Positions 1 through 8,528 are shown, counted from the first letter of the stretch. The stretch is DNA of 55,361 bases from Gammaproteobacteria bacterium (GCA_029882975.1 JAOUJW010000033.1:1-55361); one strand, 5' to 3'. Numbers and translations: made by a program. The notes: generated by a model from the sequence alone, not told the origin.

Positions 1-882
1 CCCATCGATCACAGTCAGACCACGGATCAGTGTGCCAACTGCCATAACAACGTCATTGCCACAGGTAAAGGCCCGGGTCATATTCCCACCACCTTGGCGT
101 GTGACTCCTGTCATAACACCAACACCTGGGTAGGGGCCGTGTTCAATCACGCCTTAGTGGCCGGGCAAGCCTGTGCTCAGGCCGGTTGCCACGATGGCGC
201 CAGTGGATTGACCTTTAAGTCTGTCACTCACCCCATCACCAGCAATCTGTGCGATCGTTGTCATACCACCAACGTCTGGACCCCCACGTTGCAACCCATC
301 GACCACAGCCAGACCACGGATCAGTGCGCCAACTGCCACAACAACGTCATTGCCACAGGTAAAGGCCCGGGTCATATTCCCACCACCCTGGCGTGCGATT
401 CCTGCCATAGTACCAACACCTGGGCCGGGGCCACCTTCAACCATGCCCTGGTGGCCGGGCAAGCCTGTGCTCAGGCCGGTTGTCACGATGGCACCAGTGG
501 TCGGACCTTCAAATCCGCCACTCACCCCATTACCAGTAACCTCTGCGATCGTTGCCACAGCACCAATGTGTGGGTGCCCACATTGCAACCCATCGACCAC
601 AGCCAGACCACCGATGCTTGTGAGAACTGCCATAACAACAGCATCGCCACGGGCAAAGGACCGGGGCATATACCCACCACCTTGCCCTGTGATGCCTGCC
701 ACACCACCACAACATGGTTAGGTGCGGTATTCAATCATGCTCTTGTGGCCGGTCAGGCCTGTGCCCAGGCCGGGTGTCATGACGGTATCAGTGGGCCCAC
801 AGGCAAGCCTGCAACCCATCCCATTACCAGTAACTTATGCGACGCCTGTCATACCACCACTGCCTGGCTGCCGGTAATTGTG
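1..882 (+). repeat. Three tandem 294-bp units coding four-haem modules
   Basis: Units start at 1, 295 and 589 with the same opening codons (Pro-Ile-Asp-His-Ser-Gln), a period of exactly 294 bp or 98 residues. The next frame-matched position, 883, begins the diverged terminal module. Identity between units is high at both DNA and protein level, which points to recent duplication or gene conversion. Confidence 0.9.
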
Positions 883-1164
883 CCGTTCCGGCACGATCAG
901 ACCACGGATCGGTGTGATACCTGTCATACCTTGCCGGGAGGGCATTGCACCATAGGGCCGGGGGATGATTGCAGTGTTTGCCATGTGACCACACCGCCGT
1001 GGACCAACACCATAGGTGATTGCCCGGCCCCTCCGGCGCCGCCGCCACCCCCACCGGGTATTCCGCCACCGCCGCCGGCTGTTCCACCGCCACCGCCGCC
1101 GCCACCACCACCGCCGCCCATGGGAGGAATGGGCATGGGGGGCATGGGTGGTATGGGTATGTGA
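1..1164 (+). CDS. Multihaem c-type cytochrome, 5'-truncated by window edge
   Basis: The frame is open from base 1, so the true start and signal peptide lie outside the window. The visible 387 residues carry 14 haem-binding motifs: 11 of CxxCH type and 3 of Cx4CH type (for example CAQAGCH). Each is preceded by a conserved non-motif His (as in DHSQTTD, GHIPTT, NHALVAG, THPITSN), which suits bis-His haem ligation. The repeat unit is 98 residues with four haems. The C-terminus is a proline-rich segment with a run of 12 Pro, followed by Gly/Met repeats (GGMGMGGMGGMGM). The protein is a close paralogue of the next gene, with the same architecture and tail. It probably carries electrons in the periplasm or outside the cell; the redox partner is unknown. 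Confidence 0.92.
   Translation, partial: PIDHSQTTDQCANCHNNVIATGKGPGHIPTTLACDSCHNTNTWVGAVFNHALVAGQACAQAGCHDGASGLTFKSVTHPITSNLCDRCHTTNVWTPTLQPIDHSQTTDQCANCHNNVIATGKGPGHIPTTLACDSCHSTNTWAGATFNHALVAGQACAQAGCHDGTSGRTFKSATHPITSNLCDRCHSTNVWVPTLQPIDHSQTTDACENCHNNSIATGKGPGHIPTTLPCDACHTTTTWLGAVFNHALVAGQACAQAGCHDGISGPTGKPATHPITSNLCDACHTTTAWLPVIVPFRHDQTTDRCDTCHTLPGGHCTIGPGDDCSVCHVTTPPWTNTIGDCPAPPAPPPPPPGIPPPPPAVPPPPPPPPPPPPMGGMGMGGMGGMGM
1048..1161 (+). repeat. Polyproline / Gly-Met low-complexity tail coding region
   Basis: The DNA is a CCG/CCA-rich microsatellite-like tract that encodes proline runs, followed by GGN-ATG repeats that encode Gly-Gly-Met. The tract should be prone to replication slippage. 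The same tail ends the next cytochrome. Confidence 0.85.
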
Positions 1165-1513
1165 TCACCAATTGTGGTTAAGTGCATGATTTTGGGGTGT
1201 ATGGTTATAGATTGCGCATTATTTAAGTAGTGAACTATTTGCAATGGGACCATTGATTACATTAATATGTAATCACGAGTAATCCTATCGGCTATTCCAG
1301 AGTACTGATATTACGGGGGATAGAAGTCATACGGATCCAGTTGTTGAGTGGATGAGAGTAACGACAAACAGCAGGGTCAGTGATATCAGCCATCTGGAAT
1401 AAGTAGCAACATGGTGTGAGTACGTAATACCTGTTGCAGGCTTTTCCACTCGGTTAGCAAGTTCGGGGGATAGGTTGCCACAATAATAAACCAGGGGCGG
1501 TAGTGGTAGACGT
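1165..1513. other. 349-bp intergenic region between the two cytochrome genes
   Basis: No gene is seen here. The region holds a near-perfect 20-bp dyad (1255-1274) and two direct copies of CGGGGGATAG, at 1314-1323 and 1464-1473, 150 bp apart. No U-tailed terminator hairpin is visible after the first gene, so read-through into the second is possible. Confidence 0.6.
1255..1274. promoter_or_regulatory. Inverted repeat, candidate operator
   Basis: Arms GATTACAT (1255-1262) and ATGTAATC (1267-1274) are perfectly complementary around a 4-nt centre. There is no T-run, so a terminator is unlikely. The left part (TTGAT plus spacer) loosely recalls an FNR/CRP-type half-site, but the right half does not match that consensus. 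The site lies 240 bp upstream of the 55-motif cytochrome. Confidence 0.4.
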
Positions 1514-4500
1514 ATGCAAGCACTAGGGCGGGTCATGAGTAGCAGACGCGGTCTACAACGCACATGTTGTGGCGTTTTCCTGTTGCTGTCTCTTTTTTTT
1601 CTGGGTGAGTTGCTCGCAGCACCGGCGCCTGCGGCTGATGACACACCTTTAAAAGATCCTACGGACTTTGATCATACCCAAACCGGCTTTCCATTGTTGG
1701 GCCTGCACGATTTGCTGGCTTGCGAAGATTGCCATTTCAATTCCATTTTCGAAGCACTACCGACCCAATGTTCTGCTTGTCATGATGGCAGTTTGGCCAT
1801 CGGCCAGCCTGTGGATCATATTGTTACCGCGGCACCTTGCGACAGCTGTCACGAACCGACGGGTTTTGCCATATCCGCCGCTGCGGTCTTTGATCATAGT
1901 GTGGTGGGCGTTCGTCCCTGTTTTTCATGTCACAATGGAATTTTGGCCACTGGAATGGATGCTCAGCATCTCCCCACCAGTAACCGTTGCGAAAGTTGTC
2001 ACAATACGCAAGCCTGGCTGCCCATAACGGGGTTTGATCACACCGAAGCGCCAAGCCGTTGCTCGCTTTGTCATGACGGCATCAGGGCTACCGGCAAAGG
2101 TCCCACTCATATAGTTACTAATGAGGAATGCGAAGTATGCCACTTTGATACCAGTAATTGGTTTGCGGCTTTTGATCACAGTACTGTGGCAGGGCAGGCT
2201 TGTGCCAGTGCCGGTTGTCATGATGGTACAGGAACCGGCTTAGGCAAGACAGCGACTCATCCCTTAACCAGTGATTTGTGTGAGCGGTGTCACCGTACCG
2301 GCGGATCTTTTTCACCTACTTTAATCCCCATCGATCACGGTCAGACCACAGACGCCTGTGCCAACTGCCACAATAACGTCGTTGCCACAGGGAAAGGCCC
2401 CAATCACATACCCACTACTTTGGCCTGCGACGTGTGTCATAACACCACCAGCTGGCTGAGTGTGACTTTTGACCACACGTTGGTGGCCGGGCAGGCCTGT
2501 GCCGGCAGCGGTTGTCACGATGGTTTGAGCGGCGTCACCGGTAAAAGTGCCACCCATCCTCCCAGCACCGATCAATGCCAAAGTTGTCACAGTACCACTG
2601 TCTGGGTGCCGGTTTTGACTCCCATGGATCACAGTCAAACCAGTGCAGCTTGCGCCAGCGCCGGTTGTCACGACGGTAACAGCAGCGGTACCGGCAAAAC
2701 GGCCACTCATCCGACTACCACCGACGCCTGCGAAACCTGCCACACCAATAGTGCCTGGTTGCCACTGATTTTGCCGTTCCGTCACGATCAGGCCGTAATT
2801 ACCGATTGTGCTACTGCCGGGTGTCACAGCAGCGCCGATAAAAGCGTTACTCATCCGCTCACCAGTGATCTATGTCAAGCTTGTCACACCAGTTCTGCCT
2901 GGTTACCTCTGGTGTTGCCCTTTGCACACGATCAAGCCGCTGATGTATGCAGCAACTGTCACAACGGCAGCATTGCCTTGGGCAAACATCCTGCTCACGT
3001 GCCCACCACAGCGGAATGTGATATTTGTCATCACAGCACCTTGAGTTTTCTGGTTTCCATATTTGATCATGGCACGGTGGTGGGGCAACCCTGTGCACAA
3101 TCCGGCTGTCACGATGGCACTGGCATTGGCTTGGGTAAGAGCCTGAACCATCCGCTCACCACCGAAGCCTGTGAACTGTGTCATCAGTTCAGTGGTTGGA
3201 CCCTGTTATTGACTCCATTCAACCACAGCCAAACCACCGCAGCCTGTTTCAGCAGTGGCTGCCATGATGGTCTGGGTCTTGCCGGTGGTAAGAGCACGAA
3301 CCACCCGCAAAGCAGTGATAATTGCCAGGCTTGCCACACGGATACCGCCTGGATACCCCTGCGGCTACCGTTTGGCCACAGCGAAACCCAAGCGGCCTGT
3401 TTTAGCGCCGGTTGTCATGACGGCAACAGTGTTGCTGCCGGGAAAGGAGCTGCACATCCCTTAACTACGGATACCTGTGAGCTGTGCCACACAAACACTG
3501 CTTGGTCACCAACCTTATTACCGTTTAACCACAGCCAGACCAATGACGCTTGTGGTAACTGTCACAACAACACTATTGCTATTGGCAAGGGTGCCAGTCA
3601 TCCAACCAGTGTGGATGCCTGCGAGCTGTGTCATCTTTATATCAACTTTGTGACTTTGGTGACTCCGTTCGATCACAGTCAGACCAGCGCGGCCTGTAAT
3701 GCGGCGGGTTGTCATGACGGTGTGAGTGCTCGCCCATTTAAGAGCGCGACACATCCCTTGACCTCCGATGTGTGTCAGTCTTGTCATAATAACACCGCCT
3801 GGGTTCCCACTCTGATACCCATTGATCATACGCAGACCACGGATGCTTGTGCCAACTGCCACAACAATGCTATTGCTACGGGGAAGGGTCCCACTCACAT
3901 CGTGACCACTGCGCCTTGTGATACCTGTCATAACACCACGACCTGGCTGGGTGCCTTTGATCACAGTCTGGTGGCCGGTCAGCCCTGTGCTCAATCCGGC
4001 TGTCATGACGGCACCGGGACGCCAACCTATAAACCGGCAAGTCATCCCTTAACCACCGAGGCTTGTGAAGCCTGCCACAGCAGTAACGGCGCATGGTTAC
4101 CGGTTATCCTGCCATTTGATCACAGTCAGATAAACGATGCCTGTGCCAACTGCCACAACGGTACAATTGCAACGGGCAAAGGACCAAGCCATGTGGCAAC
4201 AACCGCCGCTTGCGATGTGTGTCATACCACAACATCATGGTTGGGAGCGGCTTTTGATCACAGCACTGTAGTTGGCCAACCATGTACACAATCCGGTTGC
4301 CACGATGGTGTAAGCCCAAGAACGGTAAAATCCGTCACCCATCCGGTAACCAGTAATTTGTGCGATCGTTGTCATACCACTAACGCCTGGCGACCCACAT
4401 TACAACCCATTGACCACAGCCAGACCACCGATGCCTGCGAAAACTGTCATAATTCTGTGATTGCTACGGGTAAAGGTCCGACGCATATTCCTACCACCTT

Positions 4501-5866
4501 GCCCTGTGACTCCTGTCATAACACCAGCAGTTGGTTAGGGGCTGTGTTCAATCATGCTTTGGTGGCAGGGCAGGCTTGTGCCCAGTCCGGTTGTCATGAT
4601 GGGGCCGGTGGGCCTACCTTTAAGTCTGTGACCCATCCCCTCACCAGCAATTTGTGTGACCGTTGTCATACTACTAATGCCTGGCGACCCACACTACAGC
4701 CCATCGATCACAGTCAGACTACCGCGGCTTGTGAAAACTGTCACAATACGGTGATTGCTACCGGTAAAGGTCCGGGACATATTGTTACAACATTGCCGTG
4801 CGATTCCTGCCACAACACCAGTTCCTGGTTAAATGCAACTTTTAATCATTCTCTGGTAACGGGACAACCCTGCGCTCAAGCCGGTTGTCATGACGGAGCC
4901 GGTGGTGCCACCTTTAAATCCGTGAATCATCCGGTCACCAGCAATTTGTGCGATCGTTGTCATACCACCAACGTCTGGATACCCACACTACAGCCCATTG
5001 ATCACAGTCAGACCACCGCCGCCTGTGCCAATTGCCACAACAATACCATTGCCACCGGTAAAGGCCCGGGGCATATTCCAACCACTTTGCCTTGCGATTC
5101 ATGTCACACTACCAATACTTGGGCCGGAGCGACGTTTAACCATGCTCTGGTTGCGGGCCAACCTTGTGCCCAGTCCGGCTGCCACGATGGAGTCAGCGGT
5201 CCTACCTTTAAATCCGGCACTCACCCGTTGACCAGTAATTTGTGTGATCGTTGCCACACCACCAATGTGTGGGTGCCCACGTTGCAACCCATCGATCACA
5301 GCCAGACCACAGCGGCTTGTGAAAGCTGTCATAACAACACAATTGCTACAGGCAAGGGTCCGGGGCATATACCCACTACCTTACCTTGCGATTCCTGTCA
5401 CACCACCACGACTTGGCTTGGGGCGGTATTCAATCATGCCTTGGTCGCCGGCCAGGCTTGCGCCCAGGCGGGCTGCCATGATGGCGTGAGCGGTCCAACG
5501 GGTAAATCCGCTGCGCATCCCATCACCAGCAATTTGTGCGAGGCATGTCACACCACCAATGCCTGGGTGCCGGTGATTGTGCCGTTCCGGCACGATCAGA
5601 CCACGGATCGGTGTGATACCTGTCATAATTTGCCGGGGGGACATTGCGCCATAGGTGCGGGCCAGGATTGCTCTGCTTGTCACGTGACGACCTCATGGGT
5701 TAACACTATTGCCGATTGTCCGGCAACCCCGGCGCCACCACCGGCGCCAGGCTTACCGCCACCGCCGCCGGGCGTTCCGCCGCCACCGCCACCGCCGCCA
5801 CCACCGCCACCACCGCCACCGGCGGGTGGAGGTATGGGGGGTATGGGCGGAATGGGTGGCATGTAA
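1514..5866 (+). CDS. Giant multihaem c-type cytochrome (55 haem-binding motifs)
   Basis: The protein is 1450 residues with a Sec signal peptide over about the first 42 (hydrophobic core FLLLSLFFLGELLAA). Reading through it gives 55 haem motifs, 41 CxxCH and 14 Cx4CH, about one per 26 residues. An additional conserved His precedes nearly every motif, which suggests bis-His haems throughout. From 3818 onward the gene consists of six exact 98-residue four-haem units; the N-terminal part is older and more diverged. Residues 1403-1450 form a Pro-rich tail (15 consecutive Pro at 1422-1436) ending in GGM repeats. ATG at 1514 or 1535 could be the start. The product should mature in the periplasm through the Ccm system and may be exported or surface-exposed. 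A long-range electron conduit is an inference; no porin partner gene is visible nearby. Confidence 0.95.
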   Translation: MQALGRVMSSRRGLQRTCCGVFLLLSLFFLGELLAAPAPAADDTPLKDPTDFDHTQTGFPLLGLHDLLACEDCHFNSIFEALPTQCSACHDGSLAIGQPVDHIVTAAPCDSCHEPTGFAISAAAVFDHSVVGVRPCFSCHNGILATGMDAQHLPTSNRCESCHNTQAWLPITGFDHTEAPSRCSLCHDGIRATGKGPTHIVTNEECEVCHFDTSNWFAAFDHSTVAGQACASAGCHDGTGTGLGKTATHPLTSDLCERCHRTGGSFSPTLIPIDHGQTTDACANCHNNVVATGKGPNHIPTTLACDVCHNTTSWLSVTFDHTLVAGQACAGSGCHDGLSGVTGKSATHPPSTDQCQSCHSTTVWVPVLTPMDHSQTSAACASAGCHDGNSSGTGKTATHPTTTDACETCHTNSAWLPLILPFRHDQAVITDCATAGCHSSADKSVTHPLTSDLCQACHTSSAWLPLVLPFAHDQAADVCSNCHNGSIALGKHPAHVPTTAECDICHHSTLSFLVSIFDHGTVVGQPCAQSGCHDGTGIGLGKSLNHPLTTEACELCHQFSGWTLLLTPFNHSQTTAACFSSGCHDGLGLAGGKSTNHPQSSDNCQACHTDTAWIPLRLPFGHSETQAACFSAGCHDGNSVAAGKGAAHPLTTDTCELCHTNTAWSPTLLPFNHSQTNDACGNCHNNTIAIGKGASHPTSVDACELCHLYINFVTLVTPFDHSQTSAACNAAGCHDGVSARPFKSATHPLTSDVCQSCHNNTAWVPTLIPIDHTQTTDACANCHNNAIATGKGPTHIVTTAPCDTCHNTTTWLGAFDHSLVAGQPCAQSGCHDGTGTPTYKPASHPLTTEACEACHSSNGAWLPVILPFDHSQINDACANCHNGTIATGKGPSHVATTAACDVCHTTTSWLGAAFDHSTVVGQPCTQSGCHDGVSPRTVKSVTHPVTSNLCDRCHTTNAWRPTLQPIDHSQTTDACENCHNSVIATGKGPTHIPTTLPCDSCHNTSSWLGAVFNHALVAGQACAQSGCHDGAGGPTFKSVTHPLTSNLCDRCHTTNAWRPTLQPIDHSQTTAACENCHNTVIATGKGPGHIVTTLPCDSCHNTSSWLNATFNHSLVTGQPCAQAGCHDGAGGATFKSVNHPVTSNLCDRCHTTNVWIPTLQPIDHSQTTAACANCHNNTIATGKGPGHIPTTLPCDSCHTTNTWAGATFNHALVAGQPCAQSGCHDGVSGPTFKSGTHPLTSNLCDRCHTTNVWVPTLQPIDHSQTTAACESCHNNTIATGKGPGHIPTTLPCDSCHTTTTWLGAVFNHALVAGQACAQAGCHDGVSGPTGKSAAHPITSNLCEACHTTNAWVPVIVPFRHDQTTDRCDTCHNLPGGHCAIGAGQDCSACHVTTSWVNTIADCPATPAPPPAPGLPPPPPGVPPPPPPPPPPPPPPPAGGGMGGMGGMGGM
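3818..5581 (+). repeat. Six tandem 294-bp four-haem units
   Basis: Units begin at 3818, 4112, 4406, 4700, 4994 and 5288, each exactly 294 bp apart even where small compensating length changes occur inside a unit. Each unit encodes three CxxCH motifs and one Cx4CH motif. The later units are nearly identical to those in the upstream cytochrome gene. Confidence 0.9.
5720..5863 (+). repeat. Polyproline and Gly-Gly-Met tail coding tract
   Basis: It encodes residues 1403-1450: a Pro/Ala segment, a run of five Pro, a run of fifteen Pro, then four Met each preceded by Gly-Gly. Translating the long Pro run is expected to need EF-P. The tail is shared with the upstream paralogue but differs in run length. 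Confidence 0.85.
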
Positions 5867-5885
5867 CTCCCGGCCAATAGAACAG

Positions 5886-5915
5886 AACGGTCTTTTTGAG
5901 ACCGTTTTGTTTTTT
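5886..5915 (+). terminator. Rho-independent terminator of the cytochrome gene
   Basis: A perfect stem of AACGGTCT (5886-5893) with AGACCGTT (5899-5906) and a 5-nt loop is followed at once by TTGTTTTTT. It lies 20 bp after the stop codon and is the clearest intrinsic terminator in the window. Confidence 0.92.
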
Positions 5916-6004
5916 AAGAAGAGTTACTGGTAAAGCCGGAATAAAGGTTTGCGAGGCTTAACAGAAGAGTGATTGTGACCCGGGGTCCACTATGGGGAGA
6001 GTGC

Positions 6005-6988
6005 CTATCGGGAGGGTTTCTCCTCATTGTCATTATCGGCGGGCTCAGGCTTCTCAGAATCGGATTCTACCTCAGCTTCTGATTCGGCAGACTTCGTGAT
6101 TGCCTCTGCGTCTACGTTGCTGGTATCGTTTTCTGCTTCCTTTGCGGCGATTTCAGAAATTTCTTCAGCAACAACATCCGCTTCAAGATCCACGGTACGT
6201 TCTAGATCAGCGTCTGTTTCCGGGAGCTCAGTCTCTTGAACTTCGTCAGCATTAGCCGCTTCAGCTGACACCACTACCACCGTAACGTTGTCAGTGGCTC
6301 CTCGTGCCAGAGTGGTTTCGATGAGACTTTTGCAAATATCTTCTAAATCGTTGTTTTGCAGGAGTTCGACCAGTTCGTCGTCGGCAATGTGTTTATACAG
6401 GCCATCACTACAGAGTAAGAATTTGTCGCCGGGTTGGGCTTCATCTACGTCCACATCAACAAATAATTGGTCCGATGCACCAACCGCCCGGGTAATGATA
6501 TTGGCGGCGGGATGAGACTCAGCGTCTTCCGGCAGTATAACGCCTCTTTCCACCAGTTCTTCTACTTGACTGTGATCGCGGGTGAGACGGGAGACATGAC
6601 CGTTGCGAGACAAATAAGCACGACTGTCGCCGGCCCACAGCAGGGCGTAGTGATCATCGAGCGCTACCATGGCCATGACGGTGCTGCCTATGGTGCGATT
6701 GTCTTTGTGCTGCGCTGCCAGGTCTCGCAGCTGTCGATTGACCGTGATTAAACGGTCCTCAATTTCGTCGATATAGGTGCTGAGTCGGGTACGGGGTGTA
6801 ATGGCGTCCAATTCCGATACGATACTATTACTGGCCACATCACCGGCGTGATGACCGCCCATGCCATCGGCGATAGCCCACAGTTTAATGTCCGCGCGAT
6901 CAAGGAAAGAGTCCTCGTTGATTTGCCGCACATGGCCAACGTGGGTGGAAGAGCAAGAAGTCCAACGAAGTAGTGGTGAATCAGCCAT
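6005..6988 (-). CDS. PP2C-family Ser/Thr protein phosphatase (Stp1/PrpC-like)
   Basis: It dephosphorylates Ser/Thr-phosphorylated proteins using two metal ions and is the natural antagonist of Hanks-type kinases. PPM motifs are visible in order: RQINEDSF, ADGMGGHHAGD, WAGDSRAYL, TRDHSQVEELVERG, LLCSDGLYKH and ATDNVTVVVV, with the metal-binding Asp residues intact. After about residue 245 the protein continues as an acidic, low-complexity Glu/Asp/Ala tail of about 80 residues that is not part of the catalytic fold. ATG at 6988 is preferred over a TTG four codons upstream, because GGAA sits just ahead of it. Two kinase genes lie 5-10 kb away on the same strand, so it probably counteracts them. 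It is soluble and cytoplasmic. Confidence 0.92.
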   Translation of the reverse strand: MADSPLLRWTSCSSTHVGHVRQINEDSFLDRADIKLWAIADGMGGHHAGDVASNSIVSELDAITPRTRLSTYIDEIEDRLITVNRQLRDLAAQHKDNRTIGSTVMAMVALDDHYALLWAGDSRAYLSRNGHVSRLTRDHSQVEELVERGVILPEDAESHPAANIITRAVGASDQLFVDVDVDEAQPGDKFLLCSDGLYKHIADDELVELLQNNDLEDICKSLIETTLARGATDNVTVVVVSAEAANADEVQETELPETDADLERTVDLEADVVAEEISEIAAKEAENDTSNVDAEAITKSAESEAEVESDSEKPEPADNDNEEKPSR

Positions 6989-7367
6989 TAAATTTTCCAA
7001 TTATTCATTAAGTTCCAAAAACTGCATCAAATCAGTATAGTTGACCACGCTCTCAATTCTGGAGGAACTGCTTCACGAATTTATATTTTAAGCCCACCTG
7101 CTTTGATATACGCAGTATCAAATATAAATAGCGGCAAGTTGTATCCATTTTATGAAGTGGAATTTGCAAAATAGGCTGACTACGATTTGTTCTAACTGTT
7201 TATAATTGTACGTTCCGATAACTATATATGAAATAAGCATTAGAGGTCCATACAAAAGCATAAATTTTTGGAAAATTTGCGTGCATTCTCGTAATTTAGC
7301 CGCAAATTTGGCCCGGATTTCCCAAACTAATTGATTTTATAATGGTTAAGGTAAACAGAGGATAAAA
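6989..7367. other. 379-bp AT-rich divergent intergenic region
   Basis: It separates the divergent phosphatase and flavin reductase genes. No ORF resembling a rubredoxin is present, although rubredoxin genes often sit beside this kind of reductase. Apart from the -10-like box at 7338-7343 and poly-A/T stretches I see nothing further. Confidence 0.6.
7338..7343 (+). promoter_or_regulatory. Consensus -10 box (TATAAT) for the flavin reductase
   Basis: A perfect TATAAT lies 25 bp before the ATG, and an AGAGGA ribosome site follows at about 7356-7361. No good -35 hexamer sits at 16-18 bp spacing, so the promoter may depend on an activator. A start site about 7 bp downstream would leave a very short leader. 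Confidence 0.4.
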
Positions 7368-8528
7368 ATGCGAAAACTTATCATTCTTGGTACGGGTATG
7401 GCGGCATACAGCCTTGCCAGAGAATTCCGTAAACTGGACAACGAAACCCCAATGACCTTGATCAGCGCTGATTCGGGTGATTTCTATTCCAAACCTATGT
7501 TATCGAATGCCTTGGCGCAATCCAAAACCAGCGAGACTTTGGTTACTACACCGGCGGCTAAAATGGCAGAGCAGATTGGGGCTGAAATTTTGTCCCATTG
7601 CCACGTACGCTGCATCGATAGTGAAACAAAAACTGTGGCTTATTCCCGTGACGGTGCGATTAATCAATTGAGTTATACGCAACTGGTCATCGCTTTGGGC
7701 GCAGAGCAACGTCAACTTCCCTTGGAAGGGGATAAGCAAGAGATATTGTCTGTGAACAGTCTAGAGGATTATGCGGTGTTTGAAAAACGCCTTAAAGACA
7801 GTGCTCATGTGGCAATAATTGGTTCCGGTTTGATCGGTTGCGAGTTTGCCAACGATATTATTACCACAGGACGTAAAGTGACAGTAGTGGGCGCATCCGC
7901 ATTTCCTTTAGCCAATTTGTTGCCGGAGCAAGCCGGGGAGTTTTTCCAGAAAAAGTTACAAGAGCAGGGTATTGCATGGAAAAACGGTTTGAAAGTAGTG
8001 TCTATTGAAAAACACGCTAAGAGACTGCAATTGCGGATGAATGATGGCAGTCATTTGGATGCGGACCTGGTGTTATCGGCCATCGGTTTAGCACCGCGGG
8101 TGCAATTGGCACAGCAAGCCGGAATAGAAACCAATCGAGGTGTCGTGGTGGATACGCTATTGCAAAGCTCTGTGCCCGATGTCTACGCATTGGGAGATTG
8201 TGCTGAGATTAATGGTTTGACCCTGGCTTATATTCTTCCCATTATGCACAGCGCCAGGGCGTTGGCGAAAACACTGACAGGAACACCTACCGCAGTGAGT
8301 TTTCCCGTCATGCCCGTGGTGGTTAAAACTCCCGCTCATGCTGTGGTGGTTTCCAACCTGCCCGCGGGATCCCAGGGTCATTGGCACATTGACATTCACG
8401 CAAATGGTGTCGTTGCCTTGTTTCGGGATGAGTTGGGGAAATTATTGGCTTATGCCTTAACGGGAAGCGAAGTGAGTCGAAAACAAGAACTCAACAAGGA
8501 AGTGCCCGGGGTAATGCCTGGCCCTTAA
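7368..8528 (+). CDS. FAD-dependent NAD(P)H:rubredoxin reductase-like oxidoreductase
   Basis: The 386-residue length is typical of rubredoxin-NAD+ reductases. The N-terminal FAD dinucleotide fold is ILGTGMAAYSLAREF; the central NAD(P) fold is VAIIGSGLIGCEFAND (about residues 145-160); the second FAD motif is VYALGDCAE (about 267-275). The enzyme would move electrons from NAD(P)H through FAD to a small redox protein, as in alkane oxidation or in oxygen and NO detoxification. SD AGAGGA precedes the ATG. No rubredoxin or rubredoxin-like gene is adjacent, so the acceptor is unknown. The related NorW (flavorubredoxin reductase) family is the main alternative. Confidence 0.82.
   Translation: MRKLIILGTGMAAYSLAREFRKLDNETPMTLISADSGDFYSKPMLSNALAQSKTSETLVTTPAAKMAEQIGAEILSHCHVRCIDSETKTVAYSRDGAINQLSYTQLVIALGAEQRQLPLEGDKQEILSVNSLEDYAVFEKRLKDSAHVAIIGSGLIGCEFANDIITTGRKVTVVGASAFPLANLLPEQAGEFFQKKLQEQGIAWKNGLKVVSIEKHAKRLQLRMNDGSHLDADLVLSAIGLAPRVQLAQQAGIETNRGVVVDTLLQSSVPDVYALGDCAEINGLTLAYILPIMHSARALAKTLTGTPTAVSFPVMPVVVKTPAHAVVVSNLPAGSQGHWHIDIHANGVVALFRDELGKLLAYALTGSEVSRKQELNKEVPGVMPGP

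Noticed and set aside
154-702. Antisense frames inside the cytochrome genes (also 2321-2854 and 3518-4045 on the minus strand)
   Set aside because: They run opposite to the haem-motif frame, share its repeat period and show no signal peptide or known domain; they are shadows of the repetitive coding sequence.
1-882. CRISPR-like array
   Set aside because: The repeats are 294-bp coding units with no unique spacers and an open reading frame through them.
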